Part shown: in pieces, positions 15,713 to 27,443 of the stretch | Numbering within the stretch: the stretch's first letter is position 1 | How the letters are laid out: each line of letters opens with the position of its first letter | Assembly (NCBI RefSeq): GCF_029945925.1 | Contig: NZ_JAQSDN010000002.1 | Coordinates: 20,548-84,547 of the forward strand | Reading direction: 5' to 3' | From: Polaromonas sp. | Lineage (GTDB): Bacteria; Pseudomonadota; Gammaproteobacteria; Burkholderiales; Burkholderiaceae_C | Length of the DNA stretch: 64,000 bases | Notes under the pieces: model-generated | Told to the model about the DNA's origin: nothing | Seen by the model: only the letters and a program-made list of their open reading frames with translations | Databases searched by the model: none | Position numbers and translations under genes: made by a program

Positions 15713-16201
15713 ATGATCAAAACCAACCTCACATTTCGCGCGCGCCACGCATGGGCCGGCTTGGGGCTGTCCCTGCTCATGGGGGCTGCGCTGGCGCAGG
15801 CGCCCATCACGGCAACCGGCACCACGGGCATTGATGCCTCGGGCAATACGCAGAAGGAGCGCGCCGCCTGTATGGAGGGCCGGTCCCAGCAGGACCAGGC
15901 CACCTGCCTCAGGGAAGTGAACAATGCCGCTGCCGAAAAACGCAGCGGCAAGCTCGACAACAGCGGCGCCCAGTTCGAGGCCAACGCCCGCCTGCGCTGC
16001 GAAGCGCTCACGGGCGAAGACCGCGCGGCTTGTCAAGCCCGTGTGATCGGCTATGGCAACGCCAGCGGCAGTGTCGCCGGCGGCGGGGTGATTCGCGAAG
16101 TCGAAGCCGTGGTCGTGCCGGTCGGCGCCACGTCGGTCCGCATCGAGCCGCAGACCAATGCGCCGGTGCTGCTCGTACCGGTCCCCGTCCCGCAAAAATA
16201 G
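15713..16201 (+). CDS. Exported small protein of unknown function
   Basis: 162 residues from ATG 15713 with AGGAG upstream. A signal peptide is clear (RARHAWAGLGLSLLMGAALAQA, cut after ALA). The mature part has four cysteines spaced as two pairs (ACMEGRSQQDQATCL and RCEALTGEDRAAC) in a helical region. This is a repeat of the pattern C-x-E/G ... x4-Q/R-A-x-C. A Val/Pro-rich tail follows. I recognise the general type from comamonad genomes but no named family. It precedes pssA by 71 bases across a pentanucleotide repeat. Confidence 0.75.
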   Translation: MIKTNLTFRARHAWAGLGLSLLMGAALAQAPITATGTTGIDASGNTQKERAACMEGRSQQDQATCLREVNNAAAEKRSGKLDNSGAQFEANARLRCEALTGEDRAACQARVIGYGNASGSVAGGGVIREVEAVVVPVGATSVRIEPQTNAPVLLVPVPVPQK

Positions 16202-16210
16202 GTAAAGTAA

Positions 16211-16234
16211 GGCATGGCATGGCATGGCATGGCA
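16211..16234 (+). repeat. Pentanucleotide microsatellite GGCAT x 4.8
   Basis: Four full GGCAT units and GGCA lie in tandem between the upstream stop (16201) and the pssA start (16273). Each junction creates an ATG, in changing frames. None of these frames stays open into pssA at the present repeat number. Confidence 0.9.
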
Positions 16235-16272
16235 GGCCGGACCGACATGACCACCAATGAAAGCAGGCGCCT

Positions 16273-16896
16273 TTGACTGACAAGCCCAGACATTTCTCCA
16301 TGTTGCGGGAGTTCCACCTAGCGGACTTCCTCACGCTGTGTAATGCGGCCTGCGGGGTCGCGGGTGTTTTCCTGGCCATGCTGTACGCGGTGGAGGGGGA
16401 CAAGGCCTGGTTTTATGCGGCGGCGGCCATGGCGCCCGCTGCCTTCATTTTTGACGTGCTCGACGGACGCGTGGCGCGCTGGCGCAGCCAGCATTCGGCA
16501 CTGGGGCGTGAGCTCGATTCGCTGGCGGACATCATTTCCTTTGGCGTGGCGCCTGCGGCGCTGGCGTTTGCTGCGGGCCTGCGTGGCGGCTGGGACTGGG
16601 TTGCGCTGATTTACTTCGTCTGCTGCGGCGTGAGCCGGCTGGCACGGTACAACGTCACGGCCGAAACGCTGTCGGCAGGCGCCGCCAAGGTGGCTTATTT
16701 CGAGGGCACACCGATTCCCACCAGCGTGCTGCTGACCGCCTTGCTGGCCGTGGCGGCCTGGCAGGACCGCCTGGGTGATCAGCTCTACGGCGGTGTCTGG
16801 ATGGTCGGCCCCTGGGCGCTGCATCCCTTGTCCCTGCTATTTGTCCTGTCCGGTACCCTGATGCTGAGCAAGACGCTGCGTATTCCCAAGCTCTAA
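16273..16896 (+). CDS. pssA: CDP-diacylglycerol--serine O-phosphatidyltransferase
   Basis: 207 residues. The start is taken as TTG 16273 (MTDKPRHF), since upstream ATG codons run into stops; an internal ATG at 16300 is the alternative. The CDP-alcohol phosphotransferase motif D-G-x2-A-R-x8-G-x3-D-x3-D is complete in DVLDGRVARW, then ALGRELDSLAD. There are about six membrane segments. The enzyme makes phosphatidylserine, the precursor of phosphatidylethanolamine, in the inner membrane. It is the type I membrane form. The usual neighbour psd is not in the window. Confidence 0.93.
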   Translation: MTDKPRHFSMLREFHLADFLTLCNAACGVAGVFLAMLYAVEGDKAWFYAAAAMAPAAFIFDVLDGRVARWRSQHSALGRELDSLADIISFGVAPAALAFAAGLRGGWDWVALIYFVCCGVSRLARYNVTAETLSAGAAKVAYFEGTPIPTSVLLTALLAVAAWQDRLGDQLYGGVWMVGPWALHPLSLLFVLSGTLMLSKTLRIPKL

Positions 16897-16936
16897 GCCC
16901 GAATTCCCGGGTCGGCAGAGTTATGTCATGATGCTG

Positions 16937-16988
16937 AATTGGCCTCCAGCCCTTGTGGGTACTGCGCAGGCAGCTATCAAAAAGTGAG
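16937..16988 (-). repeat. GCTAT/ATAGC dispersed element, copy 4
   Basis: In reverse orientation it reads GGCCTCCAGCCC, then GCGCAGGCAGCTATCAAAAAG. It lies 40 bases after pssA. Confidence 0.8.
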
Positions 16989-17098
16989 TTCTGGGCGATG
17001 CGTGGTGCGCGCTTCGTTTCCCTTTGTCAGCCTGCGCTGACAGTGGCTTTCAGATTCCGCCTATGGCAGACGCTCTGCCTTCCCTCGAAAATAGGCTT

Positions 17099-17272
17099 AT
17101 GTCCAGCCATCCAGATACCAACCACCAGTCAGCCTGGTTGTCCGGCACACCGCCCCGGCGGGTGCTGCGGTCGTTGGTAGCCTATGTTTCGGCGGTTTCC
17201 GTGGGTATTGCCGCCGTGGCCGCACTGGTGACCGCGGAGGTTCCGTTGGACGCCTGGATCGCCCCGTTCTGA
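17099..17272 (+). CDS. Small single-span membrane protein
   Basis: 57 residues from ATG 17099; ATG 17063 in the same frame is an alternative start. A polar N-terminus with TPPRRVLRSL (positive inside) is followed by one membrane segment (about residues 29-48, VAYVSAVSVGIAAVAALV) and a short tail ending APF. There is no known family. It is the first of a run of small genes: 4 bases separate it from the next one. Confidence 0.5.
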   Translation: MSSHPDTNHQSAWLSGTPPRRVLRSLVAYVSAVSVGIAAVAALVTAEVPLDAWIAPF

Positions 17273-17276
17273 TCCC

Positions 17277-17441
17277 ATGTCGTCCACCCATCGCCCCCAT
17301 CCTTCCGAAAATGGTGAGCCCCTGTCGCCTGGCGGGAAAACCGTGCCTGCGCCGGCTGAATTTCCGGTCGAGCCTGACCTCGGTCCCGTGCCCGCGCCGG
17401 CGCGTCCGGAAGAGCCTGGCACGGTTCAGCCCGCCATTTAA
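17277..17441 (+). CDS. Proline-rich 54-residue protein
   Basis: ATG 17277 to TAA 17439-17441. The composition is extreme: about a quarter Pro, with many Glu and Ala (MSSTHRPHPSENGEPL ... PVPAPARPEEPGTVQPAI). It starts four bases after the stop of the small membrane protein and ends ten bases before the next gene. It is probably disordered. It may be real because of the tight packing, but a chance frame in GC-rich DNA cannot be excluded. Confidence 0.45.
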   Translation: MSSTHRPHPSENGEPLSPGGKTVPAPAEFPVEPDLGPVPAPARPEEPGTVQPAI

Positions 17442-17451
17442 GGCTTGGGCC

Positions 17452-17652
17452 ATGTCTGCTCCCCTCTCGAAAGCGCAGCAGGCCCTGGCAGACTATGACG
17501 AGGCGCGGGCGGACTACATGCGTTTTCTGAGCATGGACCCGCCCGACTACAAGGCGGTCAACGACGCAATGGTGGCCATGGACGAAGCTCATATCCGCTT
17601 CAAGCTGGCGATGGGCGACTTCGATCCACCGACCCATCTGCGTCCTCTGTAG
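17452..17652 (+). CDS. Small helical protein, paralogue of the gene at 18378
   Basis: 66 residues from ATG 17452. The core ALADYDEARADYMRFLS, then AVNDAMVAMDEAHIRFK, aligns without gaps to the protein at 18378-18581 (ALADYDFLRATYDMLLR, then AIDAAFAALDAAHARLK). The pattern L-A-D-Y-D-x2-R-A-x-Y ... D-x-A-H-x-R-x-K suggests a two-helix hairpin. No known family is recognised. With the paralogue it flanks the GAF gene. Confidence 0.65.
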   Translation: MSAPLSKAQQALADYDEARADYMRFLSMDPPDYKAVNDAMVAMDEAHIRFKLAMGDFDPPTHLRPL

Positions 17653-17762
17653 CGACCCTGGCGGGCTGCCGCCTATACCCGGCTGATCCCACCGCCTTCT
17701 CGCGGGTACCTACAATCGCGGCACCACGCCACGGCCGTCCGGCCCCCTACCGAAAGTCCCCT

Positions 17763-18215
17763 GTGCAAGACTGCTTTGACGACATTGCCAAATTCAAGGC
17801 AGTGCTGGCGGACCATGGGGTTCCCGGTGCGTTGGCCTTCCTGAACCGGCGCGCGCCGCACCGCTACACGGCCATCTACAAGCTCGATGGTGACGTGATG
17901 CTGAACGTGGGCATCCACGACCGGCTCGGACAGGTGGTGTCCCCCTTGTCACCCACGCCCCGTGACCACTCGCTGTGCAGTTATGTGCAGCCCGCTCAGG
18001 CCTTCGTCAGCGAAGACGTCCTGACCGATGCGCGCCTGGCCACCCATTTCCAGCGCGGGGTGATCAATGCCTATGTTGGTCTGCCGCTGTCGCGCGGTCC
18101 CCGGCATCTCTACGGCACGCTGTGCCAGATGGACCCCGAAGCCCGGCACCTGCCCGAAGGCGAATACCGCTTTCTGGAAATGATTGCGCCGCTGCTGCTC
18201 GATCACCTGGACTGA
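17763..18215 (+). CDS. GAF-domain protein
   Basis: 150 residues from GTG 17763. It is a stand-alone GAF sensor fold: YTAIYKLDGDVMLNVGIHD, then DHSLCSYVQPAQAFVSEDVLTDAR, and INAYVGLPLSRGPRHLYGTLCQMDP (conserved G-T-L-C). There is no output domain. It may bind a small ligand or a cofactor; Cys in HSLCSY and TLCQMD could coordinate heme or a metal, but that is speculation. It lies between two paralogous small-protein genes. Confidence 0.82.
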   Translation: MQDCFDDIAKFKAVLADHGVPGALAFLNRRAPHRYTAIYKLDGDVMLNVGIHDRLGQVVSPLSPTPRDHSLCSYVQPAQAFVSEDVLTDARLATHFQRGVINAYVGLPLSRGPRHLYGTLCQMDPEARHLPEGEYRFLEMIAPLLLDHLD

Positions 18216-18377
18216 CGCCGTTGGCCGCACCGGCGGCGCGCGGGTAGGTAGGTGGTCTCCGACAACCGGAGATTCAGTTGACCTATGCGGCGGGCGCCAC
18301 GGCTTGTCCACAATGAAAGGCATGAAGGGACCGGATCAGCCGACCCTGCACTGTGGTTCCATCAAGCCGGAGATGAA

Positions 18378-18581
18378 ATGCAGGCACACCTCACCACTTC
18401 TCACATGCGCCCCACCGTTGCCTTGGCCGACTACGATTTTTTGCGGGCAACCTACGACATGCTGCTGCGCGCGCCGGTGCCCGACCGGCGTGCCATCGAC
18501 GCGGCCTTCGCCGCACTGGACGCGGCCCACGCGCGCCTGAAGGCGGCCCACTTGCAACTGGTGTTCGGCCTGCTGAACTAG
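18378..18581 (+). CDS. Small helical protein, paralogue of the gene at 17452
   Basis: 67 residues from ATG 18378, with GGAG 7 bases upstream. It shares the two-helix pattern with the 17452 product (see there) and has a more hydrophobic tail (HLQLVFGLLN). Its function is unknown. Confidence 0.65.
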   Translation: MQAHLTTSHMRPTVALADYDFLRATYDMLLRAPVPDRRAIDAAFAALDAAHARLKAAHLQLVFGLLN

Positions 18582-18717
18582 GAGCCTGTCGGGGCGGCGT
18601 CTGCACGTGGCCAACTGCATTGCCGAAACCGCCCGTGGCGTGCCGCTGCCGCAGGCTTGATGGCTGAGGCCCGGGCTTGCGGGGCGCATGTTTACGGTTT
18701 CTGCTGAAAGGGCCGCG

Positions 18718-18760
18718 CAGCCCTTTCCCTGCAAGCGCAAGCAGCTATCAAATAAATAGC
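18718..18760 (-). repeat. GCTAT/ATAGC dispersed element, copy 5
   Basis: In reverse orientation it reads CAGCCCTTTCCCTGCAAGCG, then GCTATCAAATAAATAGC with perfect 5-bp arms. Confidence 0.8.
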
Positions 18761-18798
18761 ATTCGAAATAGAATTTTGGTCTTCGCGACCGGGGACGC

Positions 18799-18862
18799 CT
18801 GGGTTCAGAGATTCAGGGTTCAGGGTTCAGGGGTTCAGGGGTTCAGTGGTTCAGGGGTTCAG
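18799..18862 (-). repeat. Tandem GGTTCAG-type repeat across the end of the cupin gene
   Basis: About eight units of 7-9 bases (GGGTTCAG on the plus strand, CTGAACCCC on the minus strand) lie head to tail. The cupin stop TGA (18853-18851) is inside the first unit, so the last codons Leu-Asn-Pro are repeat-derived. Copy number is expected to vary by slippage. Confidence 0.85.
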
Positions 18863-19180
18863 CAGGATGGTGACCAGCAGCGAGGCGGCCGTGGTGGCTT
18901 TCAGCGCATGCGGTTCGCCGCCGGGCAGGGCCATCAGTTCACCGGCTCCCAGCGTGCGCGAAAGTCCGGGGGTGCTGACCACGGCTTCACCCTCCAGGCA
19001 TTGGATGGTGATTTCGCCGGACACCTGGTGTTCGGGCACGTTCTGGCCGGCCGCCAGCACCAGGCGCATCAGCTGCAGTTTCCCGGTCTTGAGCAGGCTG
19101 TGGGTTTTGACGTCCTGCAGCTTGCCGGCGAGGGGCTGCACATTGATGATATCGAGCGGTTGCGCGTGGTCCAGTGCCAT
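18851..19180 (-). CDS. Small cupin-domain protein
   Basis: 109 residues from ATG at 19180. It is a single-domain cupin: LRLVLAAGQNVPEHQVSGEITIQCLEG matches motif 1 (G-x5-H-x-H-x3,4-E-x6-G) with one His kept and one changed to Gln. LGAGELMALPGGEPHALKA matches motif 2 (G-D-x4-P-x-G-x2-H) with Glu for Asp. It may bind a metal or a small ligand. The last three residues come from a tandem repeat. It is divergent from the histidine-kinase gene. Confidence 0.8.
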   Translation of the reverse strand: MALDHAQPLDIINVQPLAGKLQDVKTHSLLKTGKLQLMRLVLAAGQNVPEHQVSGEITIQCLEGEAVVSTPGLSRTLGAGELMALPGGEPHALKATTAASLLVTILLNP

Positions 19181-19325
19181 GGTGTTATTCCTTCGGGGTC
19201 TGTTGTCACACTAACCAGCCCCGGGGGTTTTGTCCATAGGCAGGATTCGCCGGCGCTGGCTGCCGCGTGTGCGGTGGAATGTGCGGTGGATAATGGGCGC
19301 CAAAAAGGGGCTTTCCGCCACGCAC

Positions 19326-22136
19326 ATGCCTGACCTCCCGTGCTTCCGACACCTTGTCCGCCCGCGTGCATGGCTGCGCGGGTTCTCGCTGATGCTGGCG
19401 CTGCTGATCTCCCCGCTGCTGCATGCACAGGGCGGCGCGCTGATGATCGGCCAGCAGGGCAGCTACCCGCTGTCGCGCGCCTTCATGGTGCTGGAAGACC
19501 CCGGCGGCCAGCTGTCGCTGGACGAGGTGCTGCAGCCGGCGCAGCAGGCGCGCTTCCAAACGGTGGCGCAGATCGGGTCAGCCACCAACTTCGGACTGAC
19601 CTCGTCGGCCTTCTGGCTGCGCATAACGCTGCAGGCGCAGGCGGATGCGCCTGCGCCGTGGCTGCTGGAGGTCGCTTTTCCGACACTCGACCAACTGGAC
19701 CTCCACACGTCAAACCCCCGCGGCGGGTTTGAGCACCAGCGCGGCGGCGATCTGTTGCCCTTTGCCAGCCGGGCGGTGCCACACCGCAACCATGTGCTCC
19801 CGGTGACGCTGCAGCCCGGCTTGGACACCACGCTTTATCTTCGTGTGCAGTCGCAGGGAACGGTGTCGGTTCCGGCCCGCCTGTGGCAGACCGGGGCGCT
19901 GTGGCAACACGACCAGCGGGAGTACGCCGTGCTCAGCCTGTACTTCGGCCTGCTGATCGGCCTGCTGCTCTACAACCTGCTGCTGTTTTTTTCGGTGCGG
20001 GACCCGGCTTACCTGATTTATGTGGGTTTTGTCGGTGGCATGGCCATCTCGCAGGCGGCGCTGACGGGACTGGGGGCTCAGTTCCTCTGGCCCGGACAGA
20101 CCTGGTGGGGCCATGTGGCGTCGCCGGTGGGCCTGTCCGTGTCCGCCGCGTTCGGCCTCCTGTTTGCGTGCAATTTTCTCGGCAGCGCCACCCGCATGCC
20201 GCGCTTGAACCGCGTGATGCAAGTGCTGGTCGGTGGCTGGATTTTGACGCTGCTGGTCGCTCTGCTGCTGTCTTACGCGGCCTCTTCCTGGATGGTGACC
20301 GGGCTGGCGGTCGTCAGCGTCACGGTGGTGGTGCTGGCCGGCATCCTCAGTGTGCGGGCCCGCTACCACGGCGCACCTTATTTCCTGACGGCCTGGGCCG
20401 TGCTGCTGATCGGGGTGATGATCATCGCGCTGCACAACATCGGCATGCTGCCGTCGAACCTGCTGACGACCAATGCGCTGCTGATCGGTTCGGCGCTGGA
20501 GATGGTGCTGCTTTCATTTGCGCTGGCCGACCGCATCAATGTGGCGCTGGCCGAAAAGAAACAGGCCCAAGCCGCCAGCCAGGCCGACCAGGCCACGGTC
20601 GAAGCCCTGCGCCAGTCGCAGGAGCGTTACCGCGCGGTGCTGCAGGAGCGCGAAACCATACTTGCCAACTCCATCGTCGGCATCGCGTTCCTGACGCCTG
20701 AAGGGCGTTTTCGCTGGGCCAACCAGGCCATGCTCGAAATTTTTGCCGCCGGCGACCAGCCGCTGACCTCGATGGAGCCGTTTTACCTGTCGCGCGAGGA
20801 CTACCTGCGCGTCGGGGGCGAGGTGGCGGCCTGCATCCGGGCGGGCCGGGCTTACGAAACCGAGATCCAGGTCCGCCAGTACACCGGCGCGCACATCTGG
20901 ATTTCCCTGTCCGGCAAGGCTGTCAGCCCGCGCGACCTGACGCAGGGCACGGTGTGGGTGATGACGGACATCACCCGGCGCAAGGAGCTGGAAGCCGAGC
21001 TGGTGCGTACCTCGTCCGTGCGGGAAGCCATTTTGAACAGCGCGCTGGTCGGCATTGTGCTGTCCGCGGCGCGCAGGCTGGAGTGGGTCAACGCCAAGTT
21101 CGCCGAGATGATGGACTACCCGCGCGAGGAGCTGATCGGCCGTTCGGCCCTGCGGCTGCACCCGGACGCCGCGGCGTGGGAAAACTTCGGGCAGCGTGCG
21201 CGCGAAGCCCTGAAAACCGCCGGTAGCTACACCTGCGAGCAGCAGTTTCAGCGGCGCAACGGCGAGCTGTTCTGGGTGGAGGCGGGCGGCAACTGCCTGC
21301 GGCCGCTTGATCCGGAGGCAGGGGTGATCTGGACTTTCCTGGACATCACCGAGCGCAAGAAATCGGAACAGGACACACGCGAGGCGCTGGAGCGGCAGCG
21401 GGAACTCAACGAGCTGCGCAGCCGTTTTGTGGCCATGACCAGCCACGAGTTCCGCACGCCACTGGCAAGCATCCTGTCGTCGGGGGAAATCCTCAAGCAC
21501 TACGGCGAGCGCCTGCCCGCACCCGAAAAGGCGGAAGTGCTTGACACCATTGCGGCCAGTGTGCAACGCATGACGCGCATGCTCGACCGCGTGCTGCTGA
21601 TCGGCAAGGCCGAGGCGCAGATGCTGGAGTTCGAACCCCAGCCCCTGGATCTTGAGAAACTCTGCCGGCAGCTGGTGCAGGAGGCGCGCACGCTGCAGCC
21701 TGACGGCCCGTGCGAGCTGCGCCTGCTGTTTGCGGCCGGCGGCGGGGCGGGGCTGCATGACGAAAAACTGCTCAGGCACATCCTGGGCAACCTGCTGTCC
21801 AACGCCGTCAAGTATTCGCCGCTGGGCGGCATCGTGCTGTGCCGTGTCTTTCTGGAGGACCGGCAACTGGTGCTGGAAGTGTCGGATAACGGCATCGGCA
21901 TTCCCGCCGATGAAATCACCCACCTGTTCGAGTCCTTTCACCGCGCCAGCAATGTTGGCGCCATACCCGGCACCGGCCTGGGCCTGGCCATTGTCAAGAA
22001 TGCGGTGGAACTGTACGGCGGCACGATTGAAGTCAGCAGCCTGGTGGGCCCGGCCGGTTCAGGCACCTGTTTCACGGTGCGCCTGCCGCTGAGGACCCAG
22101 ACGCAGGACGCTCTGGTGCAGCCCGCCCTGCTGTAG
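19326..22136 (+). CDS. Hybrid-free sensor histidine kinase: 7TMR-DISM sensor, two PAS domains
   Basis: 936 residues from ATG 19326; ATG 19290 with GGTGG six bases upstream is a possible alternative. In order: a signal peptide (SLMLALLISPLLHAQ), the 7TMR-DISMED2 extracellular domain (about 40-190), seven membrane helices (about 195-390), a coiled coil, two PAS domains (about 430-560 and 565-690, the second followed by DITERKKSE), HisKA with the phospho-acceptor in AMTSHEFRTPLAS, and a HATPase with LLSNAVKYS, DNGIGIP and GTGLGLAIVK. It has no receiver domain and no response-regulator gene next to it. Its ligand is unknown; DISMED2 domains often bind sugars. Confidence 0.9.
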   Translation: MPDLPCFRHLVRPRAWLRGFSLMLALLISPLLHAQGGALMIGQQGSYPLSRAFMVLEDPGGQLSLDEVLQPAQQARFQTVAQIGSATNFGLTSSAFWLRITLQAQADAPAPWLLEVAFPTLDQLDLHTSNPRGGFEHQRGGDLLPFASRAVPHRNHVLPVTLQPGLDTTLYLRVQSQGTVSVPARLWQTGALWQHDQREYAVLSLYFGLLIGLLLYNLLLFFSVRDPAYLIYVGFVGGMAISQAALTGLGAQFLWPGQTWWGHVASPVGLSVSAAFGLLFACNFLGSATRMPRLNRVMQVLVGGWILTLLVALLLSYAASSWMVTGLAVVSVTVVVLAGILSVRARYHGAPYFLTAWAVLLIGVMIIALHNIGMLPSNLLTTNALLIGSALEMVLLSFALADRINVALAEKKQAQAASQADQATVEALRQSQERYRAVLQERETILANSIVGIAFLTPEGRFRWANQAMLEIFAAGDQPLTSMEPFYLSREDYLRVGGEVAACIRAGRAYETEIQVRQYTGAHIWISLSGKAVSPRDLTQGTVWVMTDITRRKELEAELVRTSSVREAILNSALVGIVLSAARRLEWVNAKFAEMMDYPREELIGRSALRLHPDAAAWENFGQRAREALKTAGSYTCEQQFQRRNGELFWVEAGGNCLRPLDPEAGVIWTFLDITERKKSEQDTREALERQRELNELRSRFVAMTSHEFRTPLASILSSGEILKHYGERLPAPEKAEVLDTIAASVQRMTRMLDRVLLIGKAEAQMLEFEPQPLDLEKLCRQLVQEARTLQPDGPCELRLLFAAGGGAGLHDEKLLRHILGNLLSNAVKYSPLGGIVLCRVFLEDRQLVLEVSDNGIGIPADEITHLFESFHRASNVGAIPGTGLGLAIVKNAVELYGGTIEVSSLVGPAGSGTCFTVRLPLRTQTQDALVQPALL

Positions 22137-22166
22137 TAGCTCGAAACCAGTCTTGGGGTCGCCGCT

Positions 22167-22906
22167 TCAGGACTGTTGCGGGGCCGCTGCGCCGGATGGC
22201 GGGCTGAACACTTCCAGCAGGCGGTCGAGCCCGCCCTCGTTGATGGCGACCATGGCCTGTTCGCGCACCTTCGGTTTGGCGTGGTAGGCCACCGAGAGGC
22301 CGGCCTCTCCCATCATGGGCAGGTCGTTGGCGCCGTCGCCCATGGCGATGGCCTGGGCGGGCGGGATGTCGAGCATGGCGCAGGTCTGCAGCAGCATCTT
22401 TTTCTTCTCCTCGCCGTCGCAGATGTCGCCCCAGGGTTGGTCCACCATGCGGCCGGTCAGCAGGCCGTTCTCGACTTCAAGCACATTCGAGCGCGTGTAG
22501 TCGATGCCGAGCTCGTCGCGCACACGGTCGGTGAAAAAGGTGAAGCCGCCGCTGACCAGCAGCACCTTCAGGCCGGCAGCCTTGCAGGCATGCACCAGTT
22601 CGGCGGCGCCCGGGTTGAGCTTGAGTCGCTGGTGGTAGACCTCGTCCATGCTGGCTACGCTGACGCCCTTGAGCAGCGCCACACGCCGGCGCAGGCTTTC
22701 CTTGTAGTCGGCGATTTCGCCGCGCATGGCCGCTTCGGTGATGGCTGACACCTCGGCCTTGCGGCCGGCGGCGTCGGCGATTTCATCGACACACTCGATG
22801 TTGATCAAGGTCGAGTCCATGTCGAAGGCGATCAGCTTGAAGTCGCCGAGTTTGAGGTCAGGTGTGGTGAGCTTGACGGCAAGGCCGGGGAGGGATTCAG
22901 CGGGGG

Positions 22907-22910
<4 letters not shown>
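22167..22910 (-). CDS. serB: Phosphoserine phosphatase
   Basis: 247 residues from ATG at 22910. The haloacid-dehalogenase motifs are complete: AFDMDSTLIN (nucleophile Asp and acid Asp), LLVSGGFTFF, Lys in EEKKKML, and MGDGANDLPMM. The conserved ECVDEIAD after motif I is typical of SerB. It removes phosphate in the last step of serine synthesis. The ACT domain of longer SerB forms is absent. Its start overlaps the mfd stop by four bases, so mfd-serB form an operon. Confidence 0.93.
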
Positions 22911-26491
<3,581 letters not shown>

Positions 26492-26537
26492 GAAGCAGTC
26501 GGAATTAGGTAACAGGAAAGCGGCGGAAAAAAGGAAA

Positions 26538-26565
26538 ACACCCCAAACGGTGCAGAGTGGGGTGT
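26538..26565 (-). terminator. Terminator-like hairpin in the mfd leader
   Basis: ACACCCC and GGGGTGT pair around a 14-base loop. Read toward mfd, the stem is followed by TTTTCCTTTTTTCC. It lies 47 bases before the mfd start, with no gene upstream on that strand to terminate. It could be an attenuator. Confidence 0.5.
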
Positions 26566-26618
26566 GAACGGCCCTGGCTGGCCTTGGAAGCCCCGATTTT
26601 AGAATCTATGATCAAGCC

Positions 26619-27443
26619 ATGACGCCGATCCCGCCGAAATCCCTGGTTCCCCGCTTTTATGCGCTGATTCCGTGTGCGGGTCAGGGCATGCGCGCCATGG
26701 GTGACAACGCGGCGCAGGGCGCAGCCGCGGCCTTGCCCAAGCAGTACCAGCCGATCGCCGGCGTGCCCATGGTGCAGCACACGCTACGGGCCTTTGCCGG
26801 GGTGGCGCGTATCAATTCCTGCCTCGTGGTGGTGGCCCCCGGCGACGATTTTTTCAGCGGGGCAGCCCGGGCCGGGTATGAGGTGGCGCCCTGCGGCGGC
26901 GCCACACGTGCCGCCAGCGTGCTCAATGGCCTGCAGCAGCTGGCTGCCAGCGGCGCCGAACCCGATGACTGGGTGCTGGTCCACGATGCGGCGCGTTGCC
27001 TGGTCACGCCCGCGCTGATCGACCGCTTGATCGATGCCTGCCACTGCGACCCGGTGGGCGGCCTGCTGGCCCAGCCGGTGCCCGACACGCTCAAGCAGGG
27101 ACGGGACGAACGCGTGGTCGCCACCGTGGACCGCTCGGACAAATGGCTGGCCCAAACGCCGCAGATGTTCCGCCTGGGCGCCCTGACGCAGGCCCTGAAG
27201 ATGGCGCAGACCCTGGGCGAGCCGGTGACCGATGAAGCCAGTGCCATGGAAGCGGCCGGTGTGGCGCCGCAGCTGGTGCGCGGCAGTGCCCACAACTTCA
27301 AGGTCACCTACCCGGAAGATTTTTTGCTGGCCGAAGCCCTGATCAAAAGCCGGACTCCGGCAAAGCCGCGAGTGCGCAAACCCGCCGCACCGAAAGCTGC
27401 GCAGAAAGTTTTATCTGATGACACCGGCCGCGAATCCATCTGA
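26619..27443 (+). CDS. ispD: 2-C-methyl-D-erythritol 4-phosphate cytidylyltransferase
   Basis: 274 residues from ATG 26619. Family motifs: [17 protein letters not shown] (usual PAAGxGxRMG), [37 protein letters not shown] and [11 protein letters not shown]. It forms CDP-methylerythritol in the MEP isoprenoid pathway. A TAGAAT -10 (26600-26605) places the RNA start just before the ATG, so the leader is very short. The C-terminus has about 35 extra basic, Ala/Pro-rich residues ([16 protein letters not shown]) beyond the usual end. The reading frame overlaps ispF by 26 bases if ispF starts at 27418. Confidence 0.95.
   Translation: MTPIPPKSLVPRFYALIPCAGQGMRAMGDNAAQGAAAALPKQYQPIAGVPMVQHTLRAFAGVARINSCLVVVAPGDDFFSGAARAGYEVAPCGGATRAASVLNGLQQLAASGAEPDDWVLVHDAARCLVTPALIDRLIDACHCDPVGGLLAQPVPDTLKQGRDERVVATVDRSDKWLAQTPQMFRLGALTQALKMAQTLGEPVTDEASAMEAAGVAPQLVRGSAHNFKVTYPEDFLLAEALIKSRTPAKPRVRKPAAPKAAQKVLSDDTGRESI

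Noticed and set aside
18799..18923. Possible CRISPR array at the GGTTCAG repeats
   Set aside because: Units of 7-9 bases without spacers are a simple tandem repeat.
20514..21941. A 475-codon open frame antisense to the sensor kinase
   Set aside because: Same reason: the sense strand has all kinase motifs, and the antisense frame has none.
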